A stretch of 64,000 nt of DNA, taken from assembly GCF_036370855.1 (NCBI RefSeq), contig NC_088102.1, positions 64,861,601-64,925,600 on the forward strand, in the 5' to 3' direction. The first letter of the stretch is position 1, and each line of letters opens with the position of its first letter. This stretch comes from Dromaius novaehollandiae. Lineage: Eukaryota > Chordata > Aves > Casuariiformes > Dromaiidae. A program made the translations under genes and the position numbers. The notes under the pieces were generated by a model. That model was not told where the DNA came from and searched no databases. It was given only the letters and a program-made list of their open reading frames with translations. Below are positions 38,001 to 50,681 of this stretch, one piece after another.

Positions 38001-39760
38001 GGTTGCAAAGAAGGCACCCTTGCTGCTGCCTAATCTCAAAATGAGGAATTGATTAAAATCTTCAGGTGAAGATCGTGCTGTTCTGCATCCTCTCCACTAC
38101 GGCCACCCAAAGTTCAGAAGAACATCTGAGGATTTTGTTCTTTGCAAAGACTCTCTCAGACTCACAACACAATGCAACATCCTTCTGGACAAGCCCATTT
38201 TTGAGAAGAACACTGGAAAGTGAATGTTAGTTTTGGTGGCAACAGCCGGGGGGGATGAGTCTTCCAAGGCACCTTCAGTGGAAGACCACTCCATGCAAAC
38301 TTTACCATCTGATCATGGCGCTCTCTTGACTTTTTCACCTAGGTGACAAACTGAGTTACTGCTTTTACTAACAACTCATGTCTTGGACGCATATGTGCTG
38401 CCACAGGTTGAAAGAAGAGACTCCCTAGAGCATGCAAGCACTAGACTGCATTCCACTGGCAACTACTTGAAGCCTTCTTGTATCACTTGTCCAAGTCCCA
38501 GCATTTGCTACTGCTTCGGCCAAGGTAACCACTATTTGCACGAGTCCCTGAATACCTTTTTCTGGGGTCAAATATAACCTAGAAACACACTTGAAGTGGC
38601 AGAATATGCTACAATACTGTAAACATCATGTAGAATTACCTTTTCCACAAATGAAACAACTAAGCTACAAAGAGATTAAACGTCTTGAGCCAAGTAACAT
38701 GGCCAGCACCAAAACCAAGCCTTGATACCCCAATTTACACGGTTAGCTGTTACAGTGCACAATTATTTCTCCTTTATACTTAGTATGCATTATTGCATTA
38801 TTTTCAATGCAAATTGTTCTTAACGTTGTTTTAGCTGTTCAGTGGACATTTTTCAAAACAGAAAAGTCTGTTCATTCCTTCTGGATCAAAGAACCTCTGC
38901 AATAACAGCAGAGTGTTTCCACAAGGTTGCTGCTCTGCCTCTCAGAAACAGCTGGGAGATACACTTCTAAATGTGTTAGGGTGGTCAATAGCTGAGCTCC
39001 TTGGGACATATCACTTTTCAGCACTGGGTACAGTGAAAGAACAAAGTTGTGCGGAGTCCAAAATACCTACTTTCTTCTTTAAATAAAAATTTGATCTTTT
39101 GGGGGTAACGACAGAACGTGACTAATAGTTCTTATCTTTGTCTGTATTTGAAGACATGTAAGTAGAAAATGGGGATTGCAAATTAGGAGCTTTTGCAAAA
39201 AACAAGTCATATAACTACCAAAGAGTCCACCGTTACAACAACCTCACTGAGAAGTCACAGGAACTGAGGGACTAGGTCATCAACTGATATTTTACCTTTA
39301 CAGACTCTCTCAATCTGCGCTTTACCCCACTGAAGACAGAGCTTTGCCTTTGATTTTAACTGAGCCAGATTTTTACCAGCATTTACAACTGCAGAGTGGA
39401 GATTAATTTTAGCCCACGGTAGATAAAAATACCCGTAACTATTTTAACCATTAATGAAATCACACAGTGGAATTGCTGAAGTGCTTCCATATCACAAAAA
39501 GAGCTAAATTTCTCAGCTCAAATGCTATTCCAAAAGCAGAGTAAATACTCCAGCAAACTTGAGAGGCATTACAAAAAAAAAAAAAAAAAAAAAAAGGAAG
39601 AAAAAATTCTCTAAGGTCCAAACTCTGCCACTGCTGGTTACCTGAAATAACAAATCCTTATTGCACAAGCAATCCCATTACAACGCGATTACAAGCTCAG
39701 CAAAACGCCGCTTCACGAGGTGAAGTCGATCTCTTCCAAGGCTTCGGAATAAACGCAGTC
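35083..39760. other. 3' flank of ferritoid-like gene and intergenic DNA
   Basis: No coding region was recognised. The ferritoid-like 3' UTR must begin at 35083. The first canonical AATAAA I see on the plus strand is at 36357-36362, about 1.27 kb after the stop, with another near 36507; a variant AGTAAA near 35508 is also possible, so the true end is undecided. The rest is AT-rich sequence upstream of MYOD1. MyoD enhancers known from mammals may have counterparts here, but I could not identify them by eye. Confidence 0.6.
39573..39595 (+). repeat. Poly-A homopolymer (23)
   Basis: Twenty-three consecutive A residues are followed by ggaagaaaaaattc, about 690 bases upstream of the MYOD1 start codon. 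No retroposon body is evident. Confidence 0.9.
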
Positions 39761-39839
39761 CGAGGCTTGAGTTTAAGGAGGTCCCTGCAGTGCAAGTTCA
39801 TACACCACGGGTCGCAAAAAGACAGGCATCGGCTGCAGC

Positions 39840-41100
39840 GAGAGCTGCGAGCCGCCGCCGCCGCCGCCGCCCCGACCCCCGCGGCTGCCGCCCCGCGCCC
39901 GGCTAGTTACCCCCTCGCCGCGGGGCCGGGGCCGCGCAGGGGGGCGGCGGCGCGCCGAAACGCCCCCGCCCGGCCCCGCGCCCCGCCGGGGGGGGGGGTG
40001 GTGGTGGTGGTGGCCGCGGCCCCCTCCCCGCCCGGCCCCGCCCCGCCCCGTCCCGCCGCGCCGCGCCGGGGGGCTCCGGCATAAATACGGCCCCGAGCGG
40101 CGCTGCCGGAGCGGCGCGGCTGCGGAGGGGCCGGCGGCGGCGCTGGTGGCCTCGCCTGGCAGAGGGGGCGCGAGGGCTGCGCTCCGCGCGCACCGCTAAC
40201 GGCCGTTAACGGCCGCCGACGGCCCGAGGCCGCTGTCCCGCGCGCCGCCCGCCCCGCCGCCCCCATGGACTTACTGGGCCCCATGGAGATGACGGAGGGC
40301 TCGCTGTGCTCCTTCGCGGCCGCCGACGACTTCTACGACGACCCCTGCTTCAACACGTCGGACATGCACTTCTTCGAGGACCTGGACCCGCGGCTGGTGC
40401 ACGTCGGGGGGCTGCTGAAGCCCGAGGAGCACCCGCACCACCACGCGCACCACCACGGGCACCCGCACGAGGAGGAGCACGTGCGGGCGCCCAGCGGGCA
40501 CCACCAGGCCGGCCACTGCCTGCTCTGGGCCTGCAAGGCCTGCAAGAGGAAGACCACCAACGCCGACCGCCGCAAGGCCGCCACCATGCGGGAGCGGCGG
40601 CGGCTCAGCAAGGTCAACGAGGCCTTCGAGACCCTCAAGCGCTGCACCTCCACCAACCCCAACCAGCGCCTGCCCAAGGTGGAGATCCTCCGCAACGCCA
40701 TCCGCTACATCGAGAGCCTGCAGGCGCTGCTGCGGGAGCAGGAGGACGCCTACTACCCGGTGCTGGAGCACTACAGCGGCGAGTCGGACGCCTCCAGCCC
40801 CCGCTCCAACTGCTCCGACGGCATGGTGAGTGCCCCCGCCGGTGGATGAAGCCCCCTCCCGTGCCTCCACCTCTGGCAGCAAAGGACGGTGGGGTGTCCC
40901 ACGCCAGCGTCTCTGGAAGAGAAGGAAAAAGTCTCTCCTGCGCCCCTTCCTGGGCGTCAGAAGTTGGGCACGTTTGCCCGTGTCCGGGGCGGGGGAACAG
41001 ACCGCTCTGGAAGGGCGCCTGGGAGCGCTGAGAGGTCCCAGTCCTGCCCGCGCTCCCGGGCATCTCCGTTTCTATCTCCCGTATCCTTAGCCCCACGCCC
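39840..41100 (+). promoter_or_regulatory. MYOD1 CpG island and proximal promoter
   Basis: A dense CpG island runs from the proximal promoter through exon 1. It includes GC-box-like ccccgccc motifs, a G-run followed by a GGT repeat (39988-40013), and the TATA-like ataaata at 40081-40087. The predicted leader is about 150 bases. It contains a duplicated taacggccg motif (40197-40216), which resembles MYB-type taacgg sites; that reading is inference. Confidence 0.7.
40081..40087 (+). promoter_or_regulatory. MYOD1: TATA-like box of MYOD1
   Basis: The sequence ataaata stands alone as an AT-rich heptamer in otherwise GC-rich DNA, 178 bases before the start codon. That position would place the transcription start near 40.11 kb, a reasonable leader length for MYOD1. 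Confidence 0.65.
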
Positions 41101-43059
41101 TCCAAGGACAGCCACGAGGGAGGTTTTGCTTTCTGACATTAGTCCCGGTAACAGGAGCACGGTCTCGGCAACAGGAGCCCTTTTTCTTGACCTTTATGAA
41201 AAAAGTTCACCTTTTCTCCCCCCAGTTCATCTCCTCCTCAAGACACTTACCAACAACAGAAAGGAGACCCCAGGCTTTCACCCTTGTTGTGCATTACAGG
41301 GAAAGGGGAGGAGAAGGGCGAGTGCCAGAGAGGGTGTCCCGGCACCTAGTCTCTTTGCTGGGACTGTAGTTTTGGACCCCGTGGCCTGACCTGGGGATGG
41401 CGGGATGTGGTGACTCGAGTACAGAGTAGCAGAGATGGGAATCACAAAAGCGCTTTTAAGACTTAAGTTTGTTATAGTCTTTGGTGGGGATAATCACTGC
41501 TGAGTTGAATATCGCAGATCATGAGATAAGATTTACACAGCTGATCCCCCCTCAAAATACAGCATTTTTCTTCTCTCACTAAGAGCCATTTCACTGTGGG
41601 CAAAAGTACCAGAAACAAACATACTGGTGAGAATGCTTGTGTTTTTTTCCTCCCCTATACGAAATAGTAGTGGGGAGAGAAACCAAAGGAAGTAAAAAGG
41701 CACAAAGGTGGGCTAGTGGGCTTTTGAAAGGAGTTCATGCTTGAAAGTGTCTTCAGAAATTATAGCAAAAAAGACTTTTTTCCCCTCTTGGTCTCCCTAT
41801 TGCACTTTAAAGGTATACATGTAGGGCAATCTCTGATTAGAAAGGTGGAAGACTTCACTTCATATGTAAAAGCTACAGCATTAGTACCTTAGTTACAACA
41901 ATGGTAACTTTCCTTTAAAATAACTATGCCACATAATATGTTCTGGGGGGAATTTCTTCCTAGCAAAGTTAAGTTCTGCCTCATTCAAAGAACCTAAAAC
42001 TTGATGGTGCTTCAGCCAGGACTGGAGCTGTGGCACAGACTAGGGACTGCAGTATGAAGTTAAATGGTTACTGGGGATTTGAGGAAAATGCTGGATCTCA
42101 CACAGATTTCTCTTCTTTTCCAGATGGAATACAGTGGGCCTCCTTGCAACTCCCGCAGAAGAAACAGCTACGACAACAGCTACTACACGGAATCACCAAA
42201 TGGTGAGTGTTTGCCGTTACGGCAATGTGAAACATAGGAGTAGAGACACTCAGTGCAGCATACTTCCCTGTGCCTTCTGTCCCCAGTTGTTCAGCAGACT
42301 TCAGCTGGGCTTTTCAGCCAGCGAGCTGTCGATGCTAGTTTAAGTGTTGCAGTTCCCTCTTAGTAGTAGTTGCAAATATGGGGATATATTATAGCCACAT
42401 TTCCTACTTTGCAAACTAGGGTCCAGATAAAAATATATTGGAATATATTCCAGTAACTTTCAGAGTTTAACTACATTTTGCATAAAGATTATTCCAACCA
42501 GGTATGACTGATCCAAAATTTGGAGAAATTGCTGATCAAATTCAATCTTTGAGGTGAAGTGAAGCCCTGGATCCACCCTCCTGAAAAGTATTGTTCTTCA
42601 GTTGGGTCTTTTTTTCCATTCTGCAAATTGCAGTCTCAGTTTTCAGATAACTGATGTCTTTCACCAATATTCTTTTCCTCAGTCTTAATATGCTCACAGA
42701 TACGCTCTGTCAGCCACTGGTTGGGCTTTGAAAAAACTACATCCTACTGACATTAAATACCCACTGGATAAATTGATTGCCTTTTCTGTCTGTCTTTAGA
42801 TCCAAAGCATGGGAAGAGTTCTGTTGTTTCTAGCCTTGATTGCCTCTCAAGCATTGTGGAGAGGATTTCCACAGATAACTCCACGTGTCCAGTCCTGCCT
42901 CCAGTGGAAAGTGTTGCTGAAGGGAGTCCCTGCTCTCCCCCAGAAGGAGCCAGCCTGAATGAGAGTGGAGGCCAAATTCCTTCCCCCACCAACTGCACCC
43001 CACTTCCCCAGGATAGCAGCAGCAGCAGCAGCAGCAACCCTATCTACCAAGTGCTATAA
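40265..43059 (+). CDS. MYOD1: Myoblast determination protein 1 (MyoD)
   Basis: Coding exons are 40265-40825, 42124-42202 and 42800-43059, with GT/AG junctions, giving 299 residues. The start MDLLGPMEM matches the bird form. The N-terminal activation region ([20 protein letters not shown]) is followed by a His-rich segment at 57-68, the Cys/His region with the [11 protein letters not shown] motif that contacts Pbx/Meis partners, and the basic helix-loop-helix at about 102-160 (basic part RERRR, with the myogenic Ala106-Thr107 pair). The C-terminal helix III ([14 protein letters not shown]) is at about 224-237, and a seven-serine run precedes the NPIYQVL end. MyoD dimerises with E-proteins, binds CANNTG E-boxes in the nucleus and drives skeletal muscle determination. 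Residue 84 is His where I recall Arg in chicken and mammals. Confidence 0.98.
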
Positions 43060-43655
43060 AAGCAGCTCCAGCTGGACTGCAGTGAAAACAAACCATTACA
43101 TTCAGCAAAGCTCCGAGACCTGCCTTGTAAGACTGAAAAGACTACTCAAGACTTCTTGTTCCAGTCCTAAAATCTTTCAAAATTCCTTCAAATATATAAC
43201 TTTTCAAACCTGTATTCCTTCAAAATACATCTAGTTATTTATTGGTTGTTAAACTACAGTTATTTAATGTGTCTGGAGATAAAACTGTATACCATGAAAT
43301 GGCCAATGTTTAATCTGGGCTTTTGGGGAATAGGAACCTGGCTGTTGAAAGCAGGGGAGAAAAGAAATCCACAAGTCTTTAGAGTAATGGCATGACACAT
43401 CCTTTCTATTACCCCTGTTCTGGCCAAAATAAGGTTGTGGACCACTTTTTATAGAACTTTTTGTATAATTGTAAATAAGAGTTGCTTTGCAGAAAAAAAG
43501 AAAAAAACAAAAGTAAAAAAGAAAAAATAAAAACAAAATATTTAATGTTGCTTGGTTTGTCGTGCAAAACTTTAACTTTATATATTTATACACTGTGGTT
43601 GCCAAGAATGTTTTCAACAGTATTCTAAATAAAGACCCTTATTTATAAAATCCGT
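43060..43655 (+). other. MYOD1: MYOD1 3' UTR with polyadenylation signal
   Basis: AT-rich sequence follows the stop codon. AATAAA at 43628-43633, followed within about 25 bases by a GT-rich stretch (tccgtggagttatcttg), marks the likely cleavage site. An earlier AATAAA lies at 43525-43530 inside an A-rich run and could be an alternative signal. Confidence 0.8.
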
Positions 43656-46651
43656 GGAGTTATCTTGACTTTCATTAGAGCTTCTAGAATTACTAGCGCA
43701 TTTAGTAGCGGTGCTAAGATCGCAGCCTTGGCAGGAAGAAGATGCAGGCTCTGATTCAGCAAAGAATCAAGCCCATGCTTCACTTGTGCTACTTTCAACT
43801 ACTTTGCGTAAGTACATTGCTGCAAAGGGGTCTACTTTCTTTATATTGTATTCTGGTACGCTTTCCAAACTGACTGTTAAATATTTGAGGCCATTATTAT
43901 GTAGATCTGCATGGTAAATAAGCAGGTTCTTCTTACCCTCCGAAGTTTACAGTTACGTTGTAGGACTTGATCTCTTAAGACTGTATAAGAATGAGAAATC
44001 ATAGTAAATCACACTCACCAAATTCCTTGCAGCTACCATGAGTCAAAGTTATACGACGCTATCTCACAAGATTGGGTACTGCACTCTTACATGTATGTTC
44101 AGATTTTCCTTTCAAGTGCTAATTTTCAAGTGGGTATACCATGTTCTTATATTCTCAGGTAACTGAAACTAGTTAAAGGGGATTTTGTGTCATAAAATTC
44201 AAGGTACAGACCTCAGCTTTTCCTAAAGTTCAGGTTGGAACTTGGGCCAAAGATAGGAAGCTTTAATTTGGATTTGAACTTCCCCCATCTCTGGCAACAT
44301 TACTCCAGGGATTTGCTTCTTGTTTGGAGCCTTTCTAAAAATAACCAATGGACTATGTTTCATTCAGTATATATATGTTTAACCTTGCAGGTTTGCCATG
44401 AAACTGAAAAATGTTAAGCCCTGAACGGACTGTCATTGATAAGTAACCATCAGGGCATATCTGTACATTTGGACAAGAATAACCAGCAGCTACAGCCTGG
44501 TATGAAACAACCCATTGCTTTCACATCCCTGTGATTTATGGCTTTTGTTTAAAAATCACAGCTGGGGGGGAGAAGATATCGTCATCAGCTCTAAATTCTT
44601 TGGTGATAGATCAGTCATTATATTCTCTCCTAGGTGATTATTAAGGAAGGCACTTGTGCAGCTCTTACCTCTCAAGCAGGAAAAAGAGAGGGAACAGCTA
44701 ATTCCATGGGATCATCTTCCACCCCTTTGGGCTCGGATCAGCGCTCCCTGGAGAGGCGCGAGCGGCCTTGCGTTGGACAGAGCAACACGGCTGCTTCTCC
44801 GCAGCCCAGCGGTAACGGCGTGCCCGGAGCTCGCCGCTTTCCCTGAGGTCGGAGCGGCAGGAAGGCAGCAGCCGGGGGGATTCCTCCCTCGTCGTGGGTG
44901 TTTGGGACCGCTGCTGACACCGAATCTGCGTGGAGGTGCGGGCCGGCGCCCACGCGTCGGAGGGGTTTCTGGGGCAGGGGCTGCCCCTCCGCGCCTTCGC
45001 TGAAGTCAGGTGCAGTAGAGGGATTCTCTTAGGGGCCTCCTGTAGATTTCGCTGTGGGCAGAAGCACAGTCCAGGCAATATAGGCTGAGTTACCCCTTTA
45101 ATTTTTCTGTTAAAAGCAAAAAATAAATGAACTCAAGAGTGTGCCAGTTTCTTCCAGCGTGAATCAGGAGCATCTCTACTAAGGTCAGGAAAATGCCTCA
45201 CGGTAGTTTGACCGAGTCAAATCACTAACTTACAAAGGCTAAATACACACCGCTATGGCCGCATGTGTCAACACCCTCACACACGAACAACAAAATTTTC
45301 ATTGCCTCCAGCAAAAACGCAATCAGGCCTTGACGCAAAAGATGCTTTTGTGAAATACTGTACGTTTTCTCTCGCATATACACTGGCAGCACAAAGCTTG
45401 CGCCTGTCTCACTAGAGCACCCCACTTCTGCAGGACACAGCACAGTGCCTCGCCGCAAAGCTGGCACAGCACCGTGGGCGCTCGGGGCGTTTGCACTCAA
45501 CAATGTACATGCAGTTCCTCCTGAAGTCATGTATATTGCATTTCACCGATTTATTTTAGCAACCCAAGTTTCCACATACTGATGTTAATGTTACAACAGA
45601 GAACAAGCATTTAGCACATCCCAAAATAGATGGATGGATAAAGAAGAAGAAAATATTCATACATTTACTATGCAGAACCCATCTTTTGCCCATTGAGGTC
45701 AGTGAGGAAAGTCCACTGGAGCAAGGCCAAAGGGCATCAGTGCCGATAAATACACGTTTAGATTACAGCTACGCTTATTTTTAAACTTAAATAAGGAAAA
45801 TGTGTGCCCTGCCCGTGCAATTTCTTCCCGTCTATTTCTAAGGTAATCTATTAAAAATAAATGCCTGAAGTTACCATACTCCCCTGTGCACCACGAGGAC
45901 AGCATGTTACTGACAGAAGGATGCCCCACTCCGTCTGGATTGCAAACGCTTCAGGGCCGGAGACATTTGGATTCAGAGCTGCAGTTCAGACAGCAACGAG
46001 GGAGCACAGGCAGAGCTGAGGAACAGACACAAGACCGGCCCAACAGTTACAAACCCAGCCCTTAAAATGGGCTCCCAAAGCTGCATGTAGGCATTCAGGG
46101 CTGATCCTACGAGACAAAGAGCAGTCTAGCTTGGTCTAGTGAAACCCTCCAGCTTGCGCTCTACGCACTGACAGTACGAAATCACCAAATCCCACTGCAC
46201 AGCCTCAGGCTCAGTATTCAACTACTTAGCAGGATGGGGCACCTAAAGAAACACTGATTTAAAAAATGTGAATCCCACACATTGCACCAACAGGCAGAGC
46301 TTGGGCGAAGCCGAGGACCACGGCAAATCAGCCTGCTCTCTGACCCAAGGTACTGCTTAGGCAAGGCAGCAAGAGCCCCCCGCTCCATGTATGTCTGAGG
46401 CTTTTTGCAAAGGATTTTAAAACTGCCTGATACTTCCTACGGAATGTAACTTCCAGACAGAAAGTCCTATAACTACGAATAATTAGAGGGAAGTAGCTGT
46501 CCTTGAACATAAAGATAAATGTGCAGCTAAGGAATGTTCAATTTAATTTGGTAATTTAAGAGAGCCACATAGAAGCTGCATGACAAAACTAGTATTATCA
46601 ATTTATCTTATTCAAACTGTTGCTACAGATAAAGTGAAATGGAATAAATCT

Positions 46652-46689
46652 TTACTTCATTTATATATGTTTACTTCATTTATATATGT
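46652..46689. repeat. 19-bp tandem duplication (2 copies)
   Basis: The unit ttacttcatttatatatgt is present twice head to tail with no mismatch, which suggests a recent slippage event. Confidence 0.85.
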
Positions 46690-49600
46690 TAAATGCTTTG
46701 ATTTTGAAGTTTTGTCAAGTCATTTACAAATACAAATCAGAATGAAGAGGATTTTTTTTCTTTTTGCAATATTTTACAACAAATAAAAGTGCAATAAAAT
46801 TGTTTTTTGAAAGTAACCAAGTTGTACACCAGCAACATCATCATTATCATTTCCAACATCATTACTGAAGCTGCTACAGAAATTTCTTACATACCGAAAA
46901 TTAAATTTTAGGTAAAAGAAAAAAGCAAACTATACCTAGTATGTTTTTTTTCTTTTTAAATATTTTATCACCCGTATCCAGACATATTAAAGAAAAAACT
47001 TGGCAGCTGCTTTGTACCAGATGCTGCTCTTCTAAAATTACTTGTCATTTTAAACACAAGCTAAAGACCTTATGAAAGTTGCTGAAGGTGGAAGGAAAAA
47101 CAGAATCGGTGCTATTTCTATAAGGGGGAAATAAGAAGCATGCTACATTTTGCAAAGAGGGTCAAATAGTGCAAAGGGCAAAACCTGCTCATTTTACTCA
47201 CAGAAGTGGTACTACTGCCTCCAGAACTACACTTGCAAGTAAACAGGCAAACAGTAATTGCTGATGCTTCTCAGCTAGTCCTCCCTGAATCTCTCAAATC
47301 GCCTAGTTTTCAATAAACCCGCTGCAAGATCAAGACTTTCTTTCCTAGATCTGTGCAGCATCCTCCCTTCTCAAGGCGCACAGCTGGGAAGGTCACTGAG
47401 GAGACCAGGGGGTCTCCTCCCGGCCTCGGAGATTTCGGGGCTGGCGAGGGAGGGAGCAGTCCCCAGCGCGACACAGGAGAGCCTCCAGGCAGTCCTGCCT
47501 CACCCCGGTCCCACCGCGCATTAGGACTGGCTCTGGACACCCAGAAATTGCCCTACGGGGCAGGACGCGGGGGCCGGGCGCCTACCTTTGCTGCACAGAC
47601 ACCTCTCAATAAATGCCCTAATACTGCAAGCTTAACAGTGAGAACTGACCTGCCCCATAACTACAGCATCACTCAGGGTTTTCCCAGTAATAAAGTCAGT
47701 ATGGCACTTAACTTGCATTTTCTTTCTAAAAGGTCAATAACATTTTTATTTTCTACATGGGTGCCTTAATCATATTAACAACTGTGCTATTTTATATCAG
47801 GCTTAATGAATAATCCCAGTGCTGCTGATATACAGGGCCAACAGGGAGGCAAATCCTCTCTCTGGAGTGAGGCTTGCAACTGTTCATTAAAAATGTATTA
47901 AAAACTCTAGCAGCCAGTAACTCGCTTCATCAGCAAACTGGTGTTTCTTTGTTTTCTTGGAGTCTAATTCAGAGTCCTGGGTCTCGGCAGCCTCATCTAC
48001 TGTCGCGAGGGCACAGCTGTAAAACAGCTCTCCTGATTTCCAAAAGCGGGGCACTGCATCTGGAGATGCTGGATAAAAGCCTGGTTGCACAAAACATTTC
48101 ACAGGTTTCACACTGTCTTTTGCTGCTGCTTTGGATACTTGTTTGAGCACTTTTAGAATGATAAAACCACTGGTTAACCAAAAATCCAGAGTCTGTCCCT
48201 AAGCCCCTCCGGCATGCTCCCAGGCAGCACCCCGGAGAAGCGGGGGCTGCTCAGACCCCCGAAACCCGAGTCCTCCCCAGCCTCTGAGCTGACCTTGAGC
48301 CGCTCCTGGTCCAACAGCCGCATCTGCTGGACAACGCAGAAATTGCGTTTCTTTCTAAAATCCCTTCTTTGGGGAATTCAAAGTTCTGTTTTCTCACCCG
48401 GCCAAAACAGAAAATCAGTTGGTGGGGAGAGAGCAAAAATATGCCCGTGTGCCAGGCACAAGAGGAAAAAAATATATTGGAAACCCCAAACATTTCCCTC
48501 CCAAATAGGCTTCTAAAACAGCGGAGAGGAAAACGGAAGGGACAGCATGTTGTTTTACTACTGCAGGAATTTGTGGCAAATGGTCTATCTGTCTTGGGTT
48601 CATTTAAGCAAAAAAAAGACAAAAACAGAGAGAAAAGTGACGCACTTCAAGATATCGTGGGGCCTGAGCTGCGAGTGCTGCGGGAGAGAGGTCGCCCACC
48701 CCACCGACGCCAAGGCAGCCAAGCACGCCCGGGGACCGGCGGTGACGGCACGTTTCCTGAGCCTGGAGCATAGGCAATTCACATGCCTGTGATACCAAGA
48801 GATATATTTACTGCTATTTGCCACAAAAAAGTAGAAATTGCATTATTGCAACCAACTGGCAACGTGCACGATTTTTTCCAGACCACTGGAGGGCAGCATT
48901 TCTATGAAAAAGAGGATTTAGATACACTTTCCTTAGTGCACGTATATATTTTTTCCCAAACTTTTATATATTTCTCTTCATCAGTTCAGGTACAGAATAT
49001 CATTTCACACTAAGACAACTGGAATTAGTGAGCCAAATTCCCGTCTAACATAACCTCATCACTCTTACCGGCAGCTGACTCAGTATTGGCACCCTTATCT
49101 GTGGGAATTACCATAGTGAGCCCAAATTCACAGCTTGCGAAGATTCGCTTCTATGTGAAAAATCACAGGCTTTTATGCCTACACCTGGCAAGACATCCCG
49201 ATCGGTTGCCTAGAAGTGGTTAGGATAAAGGCCATCTTAGAGCCAAGCATTCATGCAACAACTTATAGATGGAGCCCTGGGTTTCAAACGGGGCAACCAA
49301 AATGCTCCCGTTACAAGCGCAATGCTATAGAAAGACACCCATGTAAATGGAGGAACACTTGGCACACGGGTCACTTCACTCGCTTGGGGAAGGCAGCAGG
49401 GTATGTCCGGAGCCCAGATGCTCGACTCGCTCCAAGGCCGTCCTCCAGAGAGCTACAGCCTTGAAATAGCTTGCAGTTCAGAGCCAGCTGCACAAAATGT
49501 AGGCCCAAACACGCCTCTCAAAAGCTGCACAAATGCCAATTACATTAAACGATATGAAAAAAAGCAACAAAGTAATGTGCCTAATTAACAAAGCTAGAGA

Positions 49601-49775
49601 TGGAGCCAGCCATTTGGTTTGAACTACTTCCCAGAGAGACGTTAAATCCAATGGCCAGGGCAACTCTGGAAGAAATAAATTAACGTGCTGGGTTAACATT
49701 TCAAGCTCCATGGGCGCGAAGGGGGTGTGTGGTGAGGAGAAGCAAAGGTAAAAATAGCACACCGGGTGCTATTCT

Positions 49776-49792
49776 GTTTGTTTGTTTGTTTG
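49776..49792. repeat. (GTTT)4 microsatellite
   Basis: Four tandem GTTT units plus one base lie in non-coding DNA. Confidence 0.8.
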
Positions 49793-50681
49793 CCAAGGAC
49801 ACTTTAGCTTTTGCCACTTATTACTCTTCATGGCATGCTAGAAAACATGCAAGAAAGTATAAAAGTATGAGTATTGTTGTCACTGGATTATAGAGCTTTC
49901 CTAAATTTATCTTTTCCCCATCTATTAAATCTTAGCCTAAGGTCAAGAGAAACCATCATTCTGAGTGAACGAATCACGGGATAGGCACATTCATGAAAGA
50001 TACATTAGCAGTTTTATCTTTAGTACTATGAGCAAACACAGCTTAAAGAATCACCTCGCCATGGGACTTCTCTGAGGAATAAGCTCTGATAGCTTATTCC
50101 TGTCCAGGCAAAAAAACCCACTCACAAGCGTTGTGTGCCTCAGCCTTTGGCAGCGGGCTTTGATTTCAGCGTGGGCCTGGAAGAGGGAAGCTCTGTTCTG
50201 CCATCGGTCCTGCTTGGTACAAAATCTGGATAAACGGTGTGTGAGCTCAATTCTTCACGTCTCACTTGGTATCTTCTACTGCACGAAAGATATATGACTT
50301 CAAAAAACCTCAAGCTCCTGCTAGTTAAATGCAACCTATTGTCCACGTGGAGGGGGAACTTCAGCCCTGTGGACCCAGCAGCTCGGACCTCTCCTGGCTG
50401 CCGACACAGAGACTCCTGGTTTCTCACCTGAAGCTGGATACCTTTGCTCTACAGCTCTAAGGCTAGGGATGTACCTTCCTTTCTTACGTGGTAGTTACAC
50501 AGATACTGGGGAACACTCTGTACATGTCTTTTGTTTTGTAATAGTTTTTCATGTGTAAGAGCTGGCTGATAGCTGTCTGCTGCCAAATTTCAGATACCTG
50601 ACACCGTGGTGAGCTCAGGTCATCGCAAACTCCCAAGTTCCCGTAAGCGCCGCGGCTTCAACCCTCTCCAGGACTCATCTG

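Larger units (their letters stand above)
43656..50681. other. Intergenic DNA between MYOD1 and KCNC1
   Basis: No named gene was recognised. GC-rich patches occur at 44.72-45.00 kb, 47.37-47.58 kb and 48.19-48.33 kb. The last contains a 50-codon minus-strand open segment (see findings). The remainder is AT-rich with simple repeats. Confidence 0.6.

Noticed and set aside
40271..40882. Long minus-strand and alternative-frame open frames over MYOD1 exon 1
   Set aside because: They are shadows of the GC-rich MyoD coding exon. Val/Leu/Gly-rich or Arg/Pro/Ala-rich low-complexity translations are typical of such frames.
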